From positions 1 through 64,000 of the IMG/VR virus record IMGVR_UViG_3300025030_000083: a stretch of DNA of 64,000 bases, one strand, 5' to 3'. Shown piece after piece: positions 7,463 to 15,637 of this stretch; position 1 is the first letter of the stretch, and every line of letters starts with the position of its first letter. A model generated the notes under the pieces. That model saw only the letters and a list, made by a program, of their open reading frames with translations. It made no database searches and was not told where the DNA came from. This stretch comes from a virus. Both the position numbers and the translations under genes were made by a program.

Positions 7463-7615
7463 ATGAAAAAAAGAGAGGTACCATCCGAGCATTTTTGTCG
7501 TATTTTAAACGTAAACGTGGATAATAAAAAGCTAACAGATGCAGAATTTAGACAAATGGTAAGAAACACCCTTCCAATAGTAATATTTGAAAGGCCAGAG
7601 GACGAGAAAAAATGA
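7463..7615 (+). CDS. small hypothetical protein
   Basis: 50 residues (MKKREVPSEHFCRILNVNVDN...), preceded by AAGGAGATG. The segment LTDAEFRQMVRNTLP looks helical. Its stop overlaps the next start. No family recognised. Confidence 0.5.
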   Translation: MKKREVPSEHFCRILNVNVDNKKLTDAEFRQMVRNTLPIVIFERPEDEKK

Positions 7616-7971
7616 TGGGGTTATTCGATACAGAACCGGAGGAGAAGAAACCTGAATCTTCCCCAGTTCTAGAATATCTGGAAAAATTTTTCAGATTGAA
7701 TAATCTTAGGTATGACCAACTCATTGTACATGCTGTCGGAGATGAAAAGATAATAGGGATCATAGAAGTAACGGGATTGTCCAAGGCTATGAGTGGAATA
7801 GTATCCGCCACCATGTATTCCGATTTGGGATATGATAATTGGTACGAATTAGTAGATTATTTTTTGGAAAAGAAAGTGTGTGTAATAAATAGGAGCAGCA
7901 TTATAACAAATTTACCTGAGGTATGTTTTGATCCCCCAAAAGCACCAACTATGTTAATGAGAAGGAGGTAA
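7612..7971 (+). CDS. hypothetical protein, 119 residues
   Basis: Starts MMGLFDTEPEEKK. An acidic N-terminus precedes a compact alpha/beta segment. No motif recognised and no membrane span. It overlaps the previous stop. Confidence 0.5.
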   Translation: MMGLFDTEPEEKKPESSPVLEYLEKFFRLNNLRYDQLIVHAVGDEKIIGIIEVTGLSKAMSGIVSATMYSDLGYDNWYELVDYFLEKKVCVINRSSIITNLPEVCFDPPKAPTMLMRRR

Positions 7972-7973
7972 TA

Positions 7974-8207
7974 ATGGGATGGATAGGAAGTAAAGAAGAA
8001 TTGATGAACGTATTAGCAGTTCACGGAGCCGATAAAGATGATGAAGGAAACTATTTGGTTTATGTAGATCCCCCTGTTTCCTTTTTGGGAATGGGGGAAG
8101 AGTGGGTAGTGAGTAATAAAACTGAAATTTCTTATAAGGGAAAGAGAATCAATTTGGCTTGGTTGTTGGGGCAAACCTCGTATGGATCTAAAGTCCAAGT
8201 AATTTGA
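7974..8207 (+). CDS. hypothetical protein, 77 residues
   Basis: ATG follows GAAGGAGG. Soluble alpha/beta protein (SKEELMNVLAVHGADKDDEGNYLVYVDPP). No family recognised. Confidence 0.5.
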   Translation: MGWIGSKEELMNVLAVHGADKDDEGNYLVYVDPPVSFLGMGEEWVVSNKTEISYKGKRINLAWLLGQTSYGSKVQVI

Positions 8208-8218
8208 AAGGGGGAAAT

Positions 8219-8311
8219 ATGAATTGTCAATGTTGTAAAGGAGATAAAGCTGAAATAATCCGTAAGAAATGTGGATGTTGGATATTTCATTTTTCTATCC
8301 GACCTTGGTAG
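8219..8311 (+). CDS. tiny cysteine-rich protein
   Basis: 30 residues with CQCCKGD and CGC, five cysteines in all, after AAAGGGGG. It could bind zinc as a knuckle. It overlaps out of frame with the upstream extension of the next gene. Confidence 0.4.
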   Translation: MNCQCCKGDKAEIIRKKCGCWIFHFSIRPW

Positions 8312-8321
8312 GGAGGAAATA

Positions 8322-8705
8322 GTGAAAAATAAAATGGAATATTATGGAATAACTCATGGAAAGACAACTGATGGAGAAGTGAATCGCCATAAAGGATGTA
8401 AGGAGGGGATTCACTTGTTTGATGAGGTATCTTCAAGTTGGAACCACTATCTGATCTGTGACAAATGCGGAATGGTTATAACTCTTACCAGTGTTATGAA
8501 GGGAGTCATACAATTACATACCAAGGTTCTCTTACGCTACCTTGATAAGGCGAGAAAATGCGGGGGATTCTACAGCCCTGGCTACAAGGGAGGACATGGG
8601 TATTCGATGGAAATGTTAAAGGCTGAACTTGCAACCAGGGAGCACGTTCCCAACAAAGTTGAAGCGAAGAAAATTCGCCAAGAGAAAGCCAAAGGAAGGA
8701 AATAA
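8322..8705 (+). CDS. zinc-binding hypothetical protein
   Basis: 127 residues from GTG after GGGAGG. CKEGIHLFD and CDKCGMVI mark a metal site in the first half; the tail is a long basic helix (NKVEAKKIRQEKAKGRK). The GTG is chosen over an earlier in-frame ATG that overlaps the gene at 8219 and lacks a ribosome site. Confidence 0.5.
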   Translation: MKNKMEYYGITHGKTTDGEVNRHKGCKEGIHLFDEVSSSWNHYLICDKCGMVITLTSVMKGVIQLHTKVLLRYLDKARKCGGFYSPGYKGGHGYSMEMLKAELATREHVPNKVEAKKIRQEKAKGRK

Positions 8706-9040
8706 TGGAAAAATTAAAAGCACGACAAATAGAAAAAAGCACCATTGATGAAGATTACTACCAACTTCAGTGGCGCGTCCTAGATCCCACGAGCCATTAC
8801 TCAAAGAAATGGACATCCCTCAACTATGACAACCAACCAAAGGAAGTGTACGAAGCAGGTTGTAGAGGATGGGATAAGTATGGATTCCCCAGTTTCTTAG
8901 ATGAAGATATAGGTATGAGGTGCTTCCGTATCGTACAAAAGAGATGGAGAGGAGATCCGGAGTGCGAAGGCACGTTACTTAGATTGGTACATATAGTAAA
9001 ACACATTCATGTTGAGGTTGAGCAAATAGTCCAAAATTGA
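8705..9040 (+). CDS. hypothetical protein, 111 residues
   Basis: ATG overlaps the previous stop and follows GGAAGG. Soluble, tryptophan-rich, no known motif. Confidence 0.5.
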   Translation: MEKLKARQIEKSTIDEDYYQLQWRVLDPTSHYSKKWTSLNYDNQPKEVYEAGCRGWDKYGFPSFLDEDIGMRCFRIVQKRWRGDPECEGTLLRLVHIVKHIHVEVEQIVQN

Positions 9041-9051
9041 AAGGAGGATAC

Positions 9052-9243
9052 ATGGAACCCTTCTGGAACATATTAAACAGATTAATGGATTATATAGGAA
9101 CATTGGCAGTGGCCATATTATTTGCTATGTTGGCGTTTTCTGTAGGATACCATATTGGATTCTCATCGGGGCTAGACACCAAAGTTACTTGGGTGGGGGA
9201 GAAATACACCATGAAGGTAACTGGAAAGGCTACAAAAAGATGA
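9052..9243 (+). CDS. small membrane protein
   Basis: 63 residues from ATG after AAAGGAGG. One clear hydrophobic helix (IGTLAVAILFAMLAFSVGY), then a polar tail, so single-span. Its stop overlaps the next start. Could act in superinfection exclusion or lysis control, but nothing specific shows this. Confidence 0.5.
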   Translation: MEPFWNILNRLMDYIGTLAVAILFAMLAFSVGYHIGFSSGLDTKVTWVGEKYTMKVTGKATKR

Positions 9244-9821
9244 AAGAAAACCTTATCCATCAAGAGAAATACAAAGACTTTGAAATTGAAATCTATCAAG
9301 ACTTTGACCCAAGGGATCCAAGAGATGACGACAATTTAGGAACTATGGCTTGTTTTCACGGTAGATATAAGTTGGGAGATTATCGTAATAACAGTATGTG
9401 TATTCAAGAACTCAACGATTATATCAAAAGAAAGGACATAATCTCACTCCCCCTCTACCTATACGATCATTCCGGAATAACTATGAAAACAACTCCGTTT
9501 TCATGCCCATGGGATTCCGGACAAGTTGGTTTTATCTATGTCACTTATGAAAATATTCGAAAGAATTTTCTAAGAAAGCATATCACCAAAGTTTTAATTG
9601 AAAAAGTTTATAAACAACTAGAAGCAGAAGTAAAGGAATACAACGATTACATAATGGGAAACGTTTATGGCTACATTATGAAAAGGGATAGGGTAGAGAT
9701 TGATTCTTGTTGGGGATTCATTGGGGATTGGGATGGAAAAGAATGGGGGGCGTTGGCAGCTGCCAAGGAATTCGTTGATGGATATAAATCTTCAAAATGT
9801 TTCATAAAGGAGGGAATATGA
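9240..9821 (+). CDS. conserved phage protein, 193 residues
   Basis: ATG overlaps the previous stop. The block LPLYLYDHSGITMKT, then FSCPWDSGQVGF, then VYGYI and DSCWGF, is one I know as a widespread uncharacterised protein of phages and mobile elements. Function unknown. No membrane span. Confidence 0.65.
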   Translation: MKENLIHQEKYKDFEIEIYQDFDPRDPRDDDNLGTMACFHGRYKLGDYRNNSMCIQELNDYIKRKDIISLPLYLYDHSGITMKTTPFSCPWDSGQVGFIYVTYENIRKNFLRKHITKVLIEKVYKQLEAEVKEYNDYIMGNVYGYIMKRDRVEIDSCWGFIGDWDGKEWGALAAAKEFVDGYKSSKCFIKEGI

Positions 9822-10030
9822 AAATCAAAACACTTATGAGATATGCAAGAGCATCTGCGAGATATAAGGGCCACGATATGAAAAAGTTTGTATGGCGAAG
9901 TTCTACTCGGTGCTTTTCAAAATGTAAAGTTTGTGGGGCATCTATGGAAGTAAATAGTAATACTGCCCCCAATGAAATTGATATTGGGGGGAAAGCAGTA
10001 GCAATAAATTGTGTGGGGAAGAAGAAATGA
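9818..10030 (+). CDS. zinc-binding hypothetical protein
   Basis: 70 residues, ATG overlapping the previous stop with AAAGGAGGG in place. CFSKCKVCGAS gives two cysteine pairs in one loop. Basic N-terminus. Confidence 0.5.
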   Translation: MKIKTLMRYARASARYKGHDMKKFVWRSSTRCFSKCKVCGASMEVNSNTAPNEIDIGGKAVAINCVGKKK

Positions 10031-10188
10031 AATCATATGACTACTACGCCGTTATTTATGAAGGGGAAGTATATTGTACCCATTGTCTTCCTTTCAACGT
10101 AAGCATAAACGACGATGGTGTATCTCCAATATTTGCAGATTCGGAGTGGGGTTATATTCCAACTTGTGATGTAGAGGATAAATCATGA
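10027..10188 (+). CDS. small hypothetical protein
   Basis: 53 residues (MKSYDYYAVIYEGEVYCTHC...) with one CTHC pair and a later Cys. It overlaps neighbours on both sides by four bases. The aromatic start YDYYAVIYEGEVYC resembles small zinc proteins of phages that begin the same way. Confidence 0.5.
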   Translation: MKSYDYYAVIYEGEVYCTHCLPFNVSINDDGVSPIFADSEWGYIPTCDVEDKS

Positions 10189-10391
10189 CAATTCTATACA
10201 AAAAAATAGAATGCCCCTATTGTGGGGTAGAACAAAGAGTTGGAGGAGACCACGGAGAAACAAAAATAGTTCGTTGTGATAATGAAATAGAAGGATGCGA
10301 TGAAGCATTCTCTATATTTATTTGGTATAAAGTTGAAATAACTACGTTCAAGATGAGTCAATTCAGAAAGTATACTGCCGATGAGGAATAG
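10185..10391 (+). CDS. zinc-ribbon protein
   Basis: 68 residues with CPYCGVEQ near the start and CDNEIEGC about 20 residues on, a typical two-knuckle zinc ribbon. Coupled to the gene before it. Confidence 0.55.
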   Translation: MTILYKKIECPYCGVEQRVGGDHGETKIVRCDNEIEGCDEAFSIFIWYKVEITTFKMSQFRKYTADEE

Positions 10392-10397
10392 GCCAAG

Positions 10398-10418
10398 GGG
10401 TGCGAGGCCCCTCAAGAA
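10398..10418. repeat. 21-base exact repeat, copy 1
   Basis: A 21-base sequence beginning GGGTGCGAGG and ending CCTCAAGAA lies in the short gap between genes and recurs exactly at 17585-17605 inside the helicase N-terminal gene. Here AGGGG and CCCCT can form a small hairpin just before the ribosome site of the next gene. Confidence 0.7.
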
Positions 10419-10429
10419 GGAGAAAAATA

Positions 10430-10588
10430 ATGAAATTTACCATCGTTTGGGATGAAAGGAAAAGCATTGAGGTGAAAGCAAATTCTGAAATAGAAGCGAG
10501 AGAAAAATTTGAAAACAATGGTTTTCCTTTTAGTGAAGTGGAATGCAATAGTTCTGAAATTGTAGAAGTATACAAATTCAAAATTTAA
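10430..10588 (+). CDS. small hypothetical protein
   Basis: 52 residues (MKFTIVWDERKSIEVKANSE...) after AAGGAG. The order beta-strand, then SEIEAREKFENNG helix, then EVYKFKI strand is a compact ferredoxin-like small fold. No family name recognised. Confidence 0.5.
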   Translation: MKFTIVWDERKSIEVKANSEIEAREKFENNGFPFSEVECNSSEIVEVYKFKI

Positions 10589-10602
10589 TAAGGGGGGCCT
10601 TC

Positions 10603-10926
10603 ATGCCAGAAATCGCTGTTCCTAAGATTTACGGCCAACCGGAAAAGAAATTCAAGGTATCCGTTCCCAAATCCAGATTGGTGACGATGGGGGAATGGAA
10701 TGAACCAAGAAGGTTAGAAAACATGCCCATTGCCATTTACAGTGAGAATGGGGAATTGAAGGAGGTTGTCACTCGTACAGGTAGGCCCGTGTCTCCGGGG
10801 GCTGATCAATGGGCTTTCAAGTACCGAGGGGAATGGTATACCACTGTCTTGGACCCCGTATTCAGATGTGGGTTACATAAGATTGGAAATCAGAAGCCGA
10901 TGAAAAGGGGAGGGAGCCATGCCTGA
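10603..10926 (+). CDS. hypothetical protein, 107 residues
   Basis: ATG after AAGGGGGG. Predicted mainly beta with several Pro and Gly turns. No motif recognised. It overlaps the next gene by eight bases. Confidence 0.5.
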   Translation: MPEIAVPKIYGQPEKKFKVSVPKSRLVTMGEWNEPRRLENMPIAIYSENGELKEVVTRTGRPVSPGADQWAFKYRGEWYTTVLDPVFRCGLHKIGNQKPMKRGGSHA

Positions 10927-11104
10927 ACATCCTACGAATGTTTGTAAAGGTTGTGGCTTTCAATACAACTTTCGAGATTCCAGTATGGAAATTGCTGGAT
11001 ACTGTACTCAGGGGTGCGTAAGATCCCAAGCCAGACGATTGGGGTGGAAAGAAAAAAGTGGAATAACTATTTATCAATTTATGAAGGAGAAAAATAATGC
11101 TTGA
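10919..11104 (+). CDS. zinc-binding hypothetical protein
   Basis: 61 residues with CKGCGFQY and CTQGC, a probable zinc site, then a helix. AGGGGAGGG lies before the ATG. Confidence 0.5.
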   Translation: MPEHPTNVCKGCGFQYNFRDSSMEIAGYCTQGCVRSQARRLGWKEKSGITIYQFMKEKNNA

Positions 11105-11579
11105 AAAAGTAATCAGCGGGGGGCAGCAAGGAGTAGACCGAGCAGCATTAGATTGTGCAATTTTCCTCGGAATCCCCCATGGAGGGTGGTGCCCAAAGGG
11201 GAGAACGGCAAAGGATGGGGTTATTCCTGCTAAATATAGATTACAGGAAACTGTTTCTGCTACCTATCCTCCACGAACCAGATTTAATATTGAGGATTCT
11301 GATGGTACTTTAATTTATACAGATGGGAAATATTCAAGGGGAACCGAATTAACTTTGAAAATCCTCAAAGAATGGAATAAGCCATATATAGTGGTTCCTT
11401 ATAATGAAGCATTTCCCAAAGGGATGCCCCTACCGTTCACTTCCGCTAAGGATTGGATTCTTGCCAAAGGAATTCATATTCTGAACGTGGCTGGACCTAG
11501 TGAATATAAACATGAAGGAATTTATAGGGAAGCGTATAACTTTCTGATTGAATTATTCCGAGAAGTAGGGAGGAAATAA
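11097..11579 (+). CDS. SLOG-family protein (cpYpsA / 'molybdenum carrier')
   Basis: 160 residues. The start ISGGQQGVDRAALDCAIFLG and the later GGWCPKGR fit the cpYpsA branch of the SLOG superfamily, a Rossmann-like nucleotide-binding fold often annotated 'putative molybdenum carrier'. Related SLOG proteins bind nucleotide signals, so a role in nucleotide sensing or in blocking host defence is possible but unproven. It overlaps genes on both sides. Confidence 0.75.
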   Translation: MLEKVISGGQQGVDRAALDCAIFLGIPHGGWCPKGRTAKDGVIPAKYRLQETVSATYPPRTRFNIEDSDGTLIYTDGKYSRGTELTLKILKEWNKPYIVVPYNEAFPKGMPLPFTSAKDWILAKGIHILNVAGPSEYKHEGIYREAYNFLIELFREVGRK

Positions 11580-11752
11580 TGGACATAGAAGAAACTGATA
11601 TTGAAGTGTTGAAGGCGGCCGGTAGGATGTGGGACAATATCATAGCCAAAATCTCTGGTGGGGAAGGACATTATGAGAAAGAAAAGAAATCTTGCCAAGA
11701 GATGGGAATGACATATCAAGAGATGAAAGGAGAAGAAAATGCATGTAAATGA
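11579..11752 (+). CDS. small hypothetical protein
   Basis: 57 residues, acidic and helical (MDIEETDIEVLKAAGRMWDN...). It begins on the last base of the previous stop and overlaps the start of the ArdC-like gene by 14 bases. Possibly a partner of one of these, but nothing shows it. Confidence 0.45.
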   Translation: MDIEETDIEVLKAAGRMWDNIIAKISGGEGHYEKEKKSCQEMGMTYQEMKGEENACK

Positions 11753-12614
11753 AATTATCACTAAAAAAATTATAGATCAACTGGAAAAGGGGGTAGTGCC
11801 CTGGCATAAACCATGGAAAGTTTCATTTCCCAAGAATTTGGTCAGCAAGAAAGAATACAGAGGAATCAACGTTATTCTTTTGACGATGGAGGGGAGAGAG
11901 AGTCCCTACTGGCTGACGTTTAAGCAATCGAAGGATTTAGGTGGAAATGTAAAGAAGGGTGCCACTGGAGCGATTGTGTGTTACTTCAAGAGTTTAGAAT
12001 ACCTGGATGAGAATAGCAAAGACGGATTGAAAATAGTTCCTCTACTCAGATTTTACAAAGTATTTAACACAGATGATTGCGAAGGGATTGAAAACAAGAT
12101 TCCTCCAACGGTGAGCAGAATTATCAACAGAATTGAGGAATGTGAAAAGGTGGTAGAGAGTTACACAGATAAACCTGAAATATTTGGATCAGACCATGCA
12201 GCGTATGCCCCTCGCTCAGATGTAGTATATATGCCCGATATGAAAACGTTCGAATCTTCTGAAGCATATTACCAAGTTCTCTTTCATGAATTCGTTCACT
12301 CCACGGGGAATCCAAAGAGGGCCAACAGAGATGGATTTGATCGAGATACTTTTCCATCATTTGGATCGCCAGATTACAGCAAAGAGGAATTAATTGCAGA
12401 GATAGGATCAACTTTCCTTTACAGCAATGTGGGACTGGAATCCACGTTTGAGAATTCAGTTGCTTATATTCAAAGTTGGATGAAACGGTTGAAGGAGGAA
12501 CCAAGTTTGGTAATATCTGCAGCAAGTAAAGCGCAGAAGGCATTTGAATACATTCTCAAGATTTCCGAGAACAGGGTGCGCGAGACCGCTGAGAAAAAGG
12601 AGGGGGTGGCGTAA
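11739..12614 (+). CDS. ArdC-like antirestriction protein
   Basis: 291 residues in two parts. Residues 1-110 match the ArdC N-terminal ssDNA-binding domain (DQLEKGVVPWHKPW, RGINVILL, YWLTFKQ, VKKGATG). Residues 150-290 match its zinc metallopeptidase domain, with HEFVH at 183-187 and the downstream EELIAEIGS glutamate. ArdC proteins shield incoming DNA from host restriction. ATG after AAAGGAG. No sign of damage. Confidence 0.85.
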   Translation: MHVNEIITKKIIDQLEKGVVPWHKPWKVSFPKNLVSKKEYRGINVILLTMEGRESPYWLTFKQSKDLGGNVKKGATGAIVCYFKSLEYLDENSKDGLKIVPLLRFYKVFNTDDCEGIENKIPPTVSRIINRIEECEKVVESYTDKPEIFGSDHAAYAPRSDVVYMPDMKTFESSEAYYQVLFHEFVHSTGNPKRANRDGFDRDTFPSFGSPDYSKEELIAEIGSTFLYSNVGLESTFENSVAYIQSWMKRLKEEPSLVISAASKAQKAFEYILKISENRVRETAEKKEGVA

Positions 12615-12806
12615 ATGACTGAAAATAAATTAGTCGATTTTTTGTACATTTTGCTACGTGATGATATTACAGCGGGCAGAATAGAGCAAATTTTAAGAGA
12701 TCATATTGAGAAGTCAAGGGGAAAGACATCAGAATTTTGCAATCCTTATATACATGCATACTCCGTAGAATTAGCAAGACGAATTCAAGAGCAGGAGGTG
12801 GCATAA
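12615..12806 (+). CDS. small hypothetical protein
   Basis: 63 residues starting directly after the ArdC-like gene. Helical (LVDFLYILLRDDITAGRIEQIL). The ILLRDxxxxGxIExIL pattern is common in small phage proteins of unknown function. Confidence 0.5.
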   Translation: MTENKLVDFLYILLRDDITAGRIEQILRDHIEKSRGKTSEFCNPYIHAYSVELARRIQEQEVA

Positions 12807-13048
12807 TGTTGAAAGAAGAAAGGATTCTCAGGCAAAGTACAATGGTATGTGCCAAACCTTGTAATCATTGTAGGAATATATCAAAGGAAATAAATGCCTT
12901 GGTCGATGCAGTAGAAGACAGATGTGCAGAAATTATAAGGAAATGTAAAGGAATTCCCTTTGGTAGAATCGACACCGGAGGAAGAAAATGGATTTATGCT
13001 CAGTCTGATTTAGTGGCGGCAGCTATTCAAACAAAGAGGAAAAAATAA
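12806..13048 (+). CDS. cysteine-containing hypothetical protein
   Basis: 80 residues from ATG after GCAGGAGG. CAKPCNHC near residue 15 plus two later cysteines could hold zinc. It overlaps neighbours by one base each. Confidence 0.5.
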   Translation: MLKEERILRQSTMVCAKPCNHCRNISKEINALVDAVEDRCAEIIRKCKGIPFGRIDTGGRKWIYAQSDLVAAAIQTKRKK

Positions 13049-13239
13049 TGGATAAAATAAGACCGTCCCATAGAATATTTTGCTTTAGGTGGGAATGTAC
13101 CAATTGCAAATACATAGTAGGATTTCTTCCTAATGATTTAGAACTTCCTTGCCCAAGATGCGATAAGGGGAAGGCAAAAGATTTCATATCTTTGGGATAT
13201 GGACCACTTGAGAAGGAGGAAGAAAGTGATTCAAGTTAA
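13048..13239 (+). CDS. zinc-ribbon protein
   Basis: 63 residues with CTNCKYIV and CPRCDKG about 20 residues apart, a clear zinc ribbon. Overlaps the previous stop and the next start. Confidence 0.6.
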   Translation: MDKIRPSHRIFCFRWECTNCKYIVGFLPNDLELPCPRCDKGKAKDFISLGYGPLEKEEESDSS

Positions 13240-13408
13240 AGCATACAAAAAAGACAGAAAAAGAAAATATTGGATTACCTTGGTAACAGGCTCTAACAGA
13301 ACCCATTTGAGTACAATGGAGGCCGTTAGATTAATGACAGAGTTAAACCTAACTCTCACACTTGATAGGTCAGAAAGAATAAAAGCATTGAAAGGAAAAA
13401 AGAAATGA
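13226..13408 (+). CDS. basic small protein
   Basis: 60 residues from GTG after GAAGGAGG, inside the end of the previous gene. Rich in Lys and Arg (YKKDRKRKYW, IKALKGKKK), so nucleic-acid binding is possible. Confidence 0.5.
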   Translation: MIQVKAYKKDRKRKYWITLVTGSNRTHLSTMEAVRLMTELNLTLTLDRSERIKALKGKKK

Positions 13409-13599
13409 TAGAAATTAAAATTGAAACAAATAACGATGTTTTCAAATCTAATTATTCTCAAGCTGTAAATTATGTAATTATGCAAGTTCAAAATATAGCT
13501 GATAGAATTGACCATAAAAAAATAACAATTCCGGTAGCATTTAAACTTTGGGATGAGAATGGAAATTCAATTGGATGGGCAAAGTTTGATAACAAATAA
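13405..13599 (+). CDS. small hypothetical protein
   Basis: 64 residues overlapping the previous stop. Alpha/beta pattern, no motif recognised. Confidence 0.45.
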   Translation: MIEIKIETNNDVFKSNYSQAVNYVIMQVQNIADRIDHKKITIPVAFKLWDENGNSIGWAKFDNK

Positions 13600-13609
13600 A
13601 GGAGGGACC

Positions 13610-14092
13610 ATGGTAAATCATTATGGAGTTCAAGTAGATGTAGACAAACTAATTACAGGGGTATTTCAAATGAACAATTTAGAATTCATCGACGAAGATG
13701 CTTGGGCAGGAATTGATATGGCAATGGAAGAACATCTAGAAACTTGCGAAGATTACAAAGAAAAGGGGTACTGTAATTGCGGTCAAGTAGATGCAGATAC
13801 CCATTTAATAGGATTTACCAAAGACGATCAGGGATTCTTCAACCCTGATAAGGAATCAGAATATTCTGCTATCGTTAGATGGGATAGCAATGTTGTCCAA
13901 GTAATCCGATCCAATTGGGGAATTCGTTGTGCTCTCTGTTCCCCTTGCTATCCCGGTCAGGGGGATGGAGATACCCCAGGAGAATATTTAGCATACTCCG
14001 TACCGCCTGATGTGGTGGGGGATCACGGGAATCAAGAATTGAAGAAAAGAATATTTCTGGTAGGGGAGGAGGAGAAAAATGGAAAAGATTGA
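13610..14092 (+). CDS. cysteine-rich hypothetical protein, 160 residues
   Basis: ATG after AAAGGAGGG. Contains CNCG and CALCSPCYPGQGD; the latter block (IRCALCSPCYPGQGDGDTPG) is well conserved in phage proteins of unknown function and is likely a metal site. Ends in an acidic tail overlapping the next gene. Confidence 0.55.
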   Translation: MVNHYGVQVDVDKLITGVFQMNNLEFIDEDAWAGIDMAMEEHLETCEDYKEKGYCNCGQVDADTHLIGFTKDDQGFFNPDKESEYSAIVRWDSNVVQVIRSNWGIRCALCSPCYPGQGDGDTPGEYLAYSVPPDVVGDHGNQELKKRIFLVGEEEKNGKD

Positions 14093-14321
14093 AAACATTG
14101 AAGAATTAATAGAAGAGATTGCTGAAGAAGTAGGTGGAGAGGTACGAGACAATTATAGTGGAAGGGCAATGTATGGAAGAACTTGCTATGGAATAGATTG
14201 CGATAATTTTTCCCGTTGCTTAGAAGTAGCAGGATCTAAGGGGGTATTTGGGGGCAAAGTAGATAACATGGGGAAAGGATGGATTGTTTACTGGCCCCAA
14301 TATACCAAAAAGGAGGAATAA
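14079..14321 (+). CDS. conserved phage protein, 80 residues
   Basis: An acidic helix (IENIEELIEEIAEEVG) leads into GRTCYGIDCDN and a compact beta part ending GWIVYWPQY. I know the pattern from phage genomes but not a function. It overlaps the gene before it by 14 bases. Confidence 0.5.
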   Translation: MEKIENIEELIEEIAEEVGGEVRDNYSGRAMYGRTCYGIDCDNFSRCLEVAGSKGVFGGKVDNMGKGWIVYWPQYTKKEE

Positions 14322-14504
14322 ATGGGAGAAAAACAATGTGCGGATTGCCGAAATGAGGAGCATGAAAACTATGACGATGATGTTCATCTCATGGCAGTAC
14401 GGGACCCAAAAACTAAGAAAATTCATCGTCGTGCTTACCTATGCGGAGAGCACCGAGGGATGTATTTAGACGATGGTTGGGAATTGTTAGATAATCATTC
14501 ATAA
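14322..14504 (+). CDS. zinc-binding hypothetical protein
   Basis: 60 residues from ATG after AAGGAGG. CADCRNEEHEN and CGEHRGMYLDDG give a C-C-C-H set like a small treble-clef zinc site. Confidence 0.55.
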   Translation: MGEKQCADCRNEEHENYDDDVHLMAVRDPKTKKIHRRAYLCGEHRGMYLDDGWELLDNHS

Positions 14505-14516
14505 AGGAGGAATAAA

Positions 14517-14828
14517 ATGGCCATGAAACTATTAACAAAAGAAATTTTAAGCAAGTTGCCCCCTTTATACAGTCAGGAAAATAACCCCGATCCCACCGTT
14601 TGGGTAAAATTCTTCGATCCTACAGGAAGTTGGACTTGGTATGCAACGGAGGGATCTCCAGAGGGAGAGGATTTTTACTTTTTTGGGCTAGTTCAAGGAT
14701 TTGAAGATGAATTGGGAATGTTCTCTTTGAAGGAATTAACCAAGTTTAGAGGTAAGTTTGGATTAGGAATTGAAAGAGATAGATATTTCAAGCCCGTTCC
14801 ATTATCCCAATTGAAAAGGAGGAATTAA
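14517..14828 (+). CDS. DUF2958 protein
   Basis: 103 residues that cover the whole DUF2958 domain: KLLTKEILSKLPPLYSQE, WVKFFDPTGSWTWYATEGS, FGLVQGFEDELGMFSL, then GIERD. The family is found in phages and conjugative plasmids next to ArdC-type genes; its function is not known. ATG after AAAGGAGG. Confidence 0.85.
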   Translation: MAMKLLTKEILSKLPPLYSQENNPDPTVWVKFFDPTGSWTWYATEGSPEGEDFYFFGLVQGFEDELGMFSLKELTKFRGKFGLGIERDRYFKPVPLSQLKRRN

Positions 14829-14829
14829 A

Positions 14830-15129
14830 ATGAGCATAACATTTAGGATTAACAAAAAAGAATTGACGCTCGTGGAAAAAATAGCCCACCGAGCGGTTAA
14901 AATGGCCGATAGCGGGGGATGGCAATATGGAGAAAGGGATGCCCAAATGGATATAACTGCTTGTCATTGTAATGAAAATCCTTTGATGCTAAAAGAACTT
15001 TTAGATGCTGATGATTTTAATTTCGCCCACGATGTATTCGGCATCCGGAAAAACCTCGATCGCAATACCGGAAAGTTGTTAAATTTCTTTTTACCACGCT
15101 ATTCAATCAAGAAAGGAGAAAAAGCATGA
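14830..15129 (+). CDS. DUF6874-like phage protein
   Basis: 99 residues. The layout FRINKKELTLVEKIAHRAV, then MDITACHCN, then DADDFNFAHDVFGI and DRNTGKLLNFFLPR matches the phage family I know as DUF6874. Function unknown. ATG after AAAGGAGG, two bases after the previous stop. Confidence 0.65.
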   Translation: MSITFRINKKELTLVEKIAHRAVKMADSGGWQYGERDAQMDITACHCNENPLMLKELLDADDFNFAHDVFGIRKNLDRNTGKLLNFFLPRYSIKKGEKA

Positions 15130-15485
15130 AAAAATGGGAATGCAAAAATTGTAGTAGAGTATTTGAAAAAGAGGATGAAGTAGTAATTGCCAGATGCCCC
15201 AACTGTAAGCAAACAAAAACCAAGAAGGTTAGTTTGACTCCTACAAAGGCTTATATCAAAGCCTTCATTCTGTACGAATCCGTCAAATGTCGGGAATGCG
15301 GTAGAAAGTTGAAAAGTGAGAAATCCATTAAGAGAGGATTTGGGCCAACTTGCGGAGCGTACTACGCTGAGAAATGGTTTGATAATCATCCTACTGAACT
15401 GGGGGACCGCGCCAAGAAAAAATGGACTTCAGAGGAAGTGGAATCCTTAATCAAGTTTGCTACTACCAGAAAGGAAAGCAAATGA
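15126..15485 (+). CDS. DUF6011-like zinc protein
   Basis: 119 residues with two zinc modules: CKNC...CPNC at the start, and CRECGRKLKSEKSIKRGFGPTCG near residue 57. The second block is the DUF6011 signature, common in phage and host mobile genes. Overlaps the previous stop. Confidence 0.65.
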   Translation: MKKWECKNCSRVFEKEDEVVIARCPNCKQTKTKKVSLTPTKAYIKAFILYESVKCRECGRKLKSEKSIKRGFGPTCGAYYAEKWFDNHPTELGDRAKKKWTSEEVESLIKFATTRKESK

Positions 15486-15628
15486 AAAACATAGAATTGG
15501 CTTATATGCAAATAAGTGCCAAGCCTGGAACTAATATAGGGGAATGTTTCCAAGAGGCTCTCATTTTGGCAACTACCGAATGGAGGAACGTTAGATTAAT
15601 GCATAATAGCAAAATGTATTATATATAA
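15482..15628 (+). CDS. small hypothetical protein
   Basis: 48 residues (MKNIELAYMQISAKPGTNIGE...), overlapping the previous gene by four bases with AAAGGAA upstream. The core ECFQEALILATTEWRNVRLMHN is typical of small phage proteins placed next to DUF6011-type genes. Function unknown. Confidence 0.5.
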   Translation: MKNIELAYMQISAKPGTNIGECFQEALILATTEWRNVRLMHNSKMYYI

Positions 15629-15637
15629 CCAAATGAT

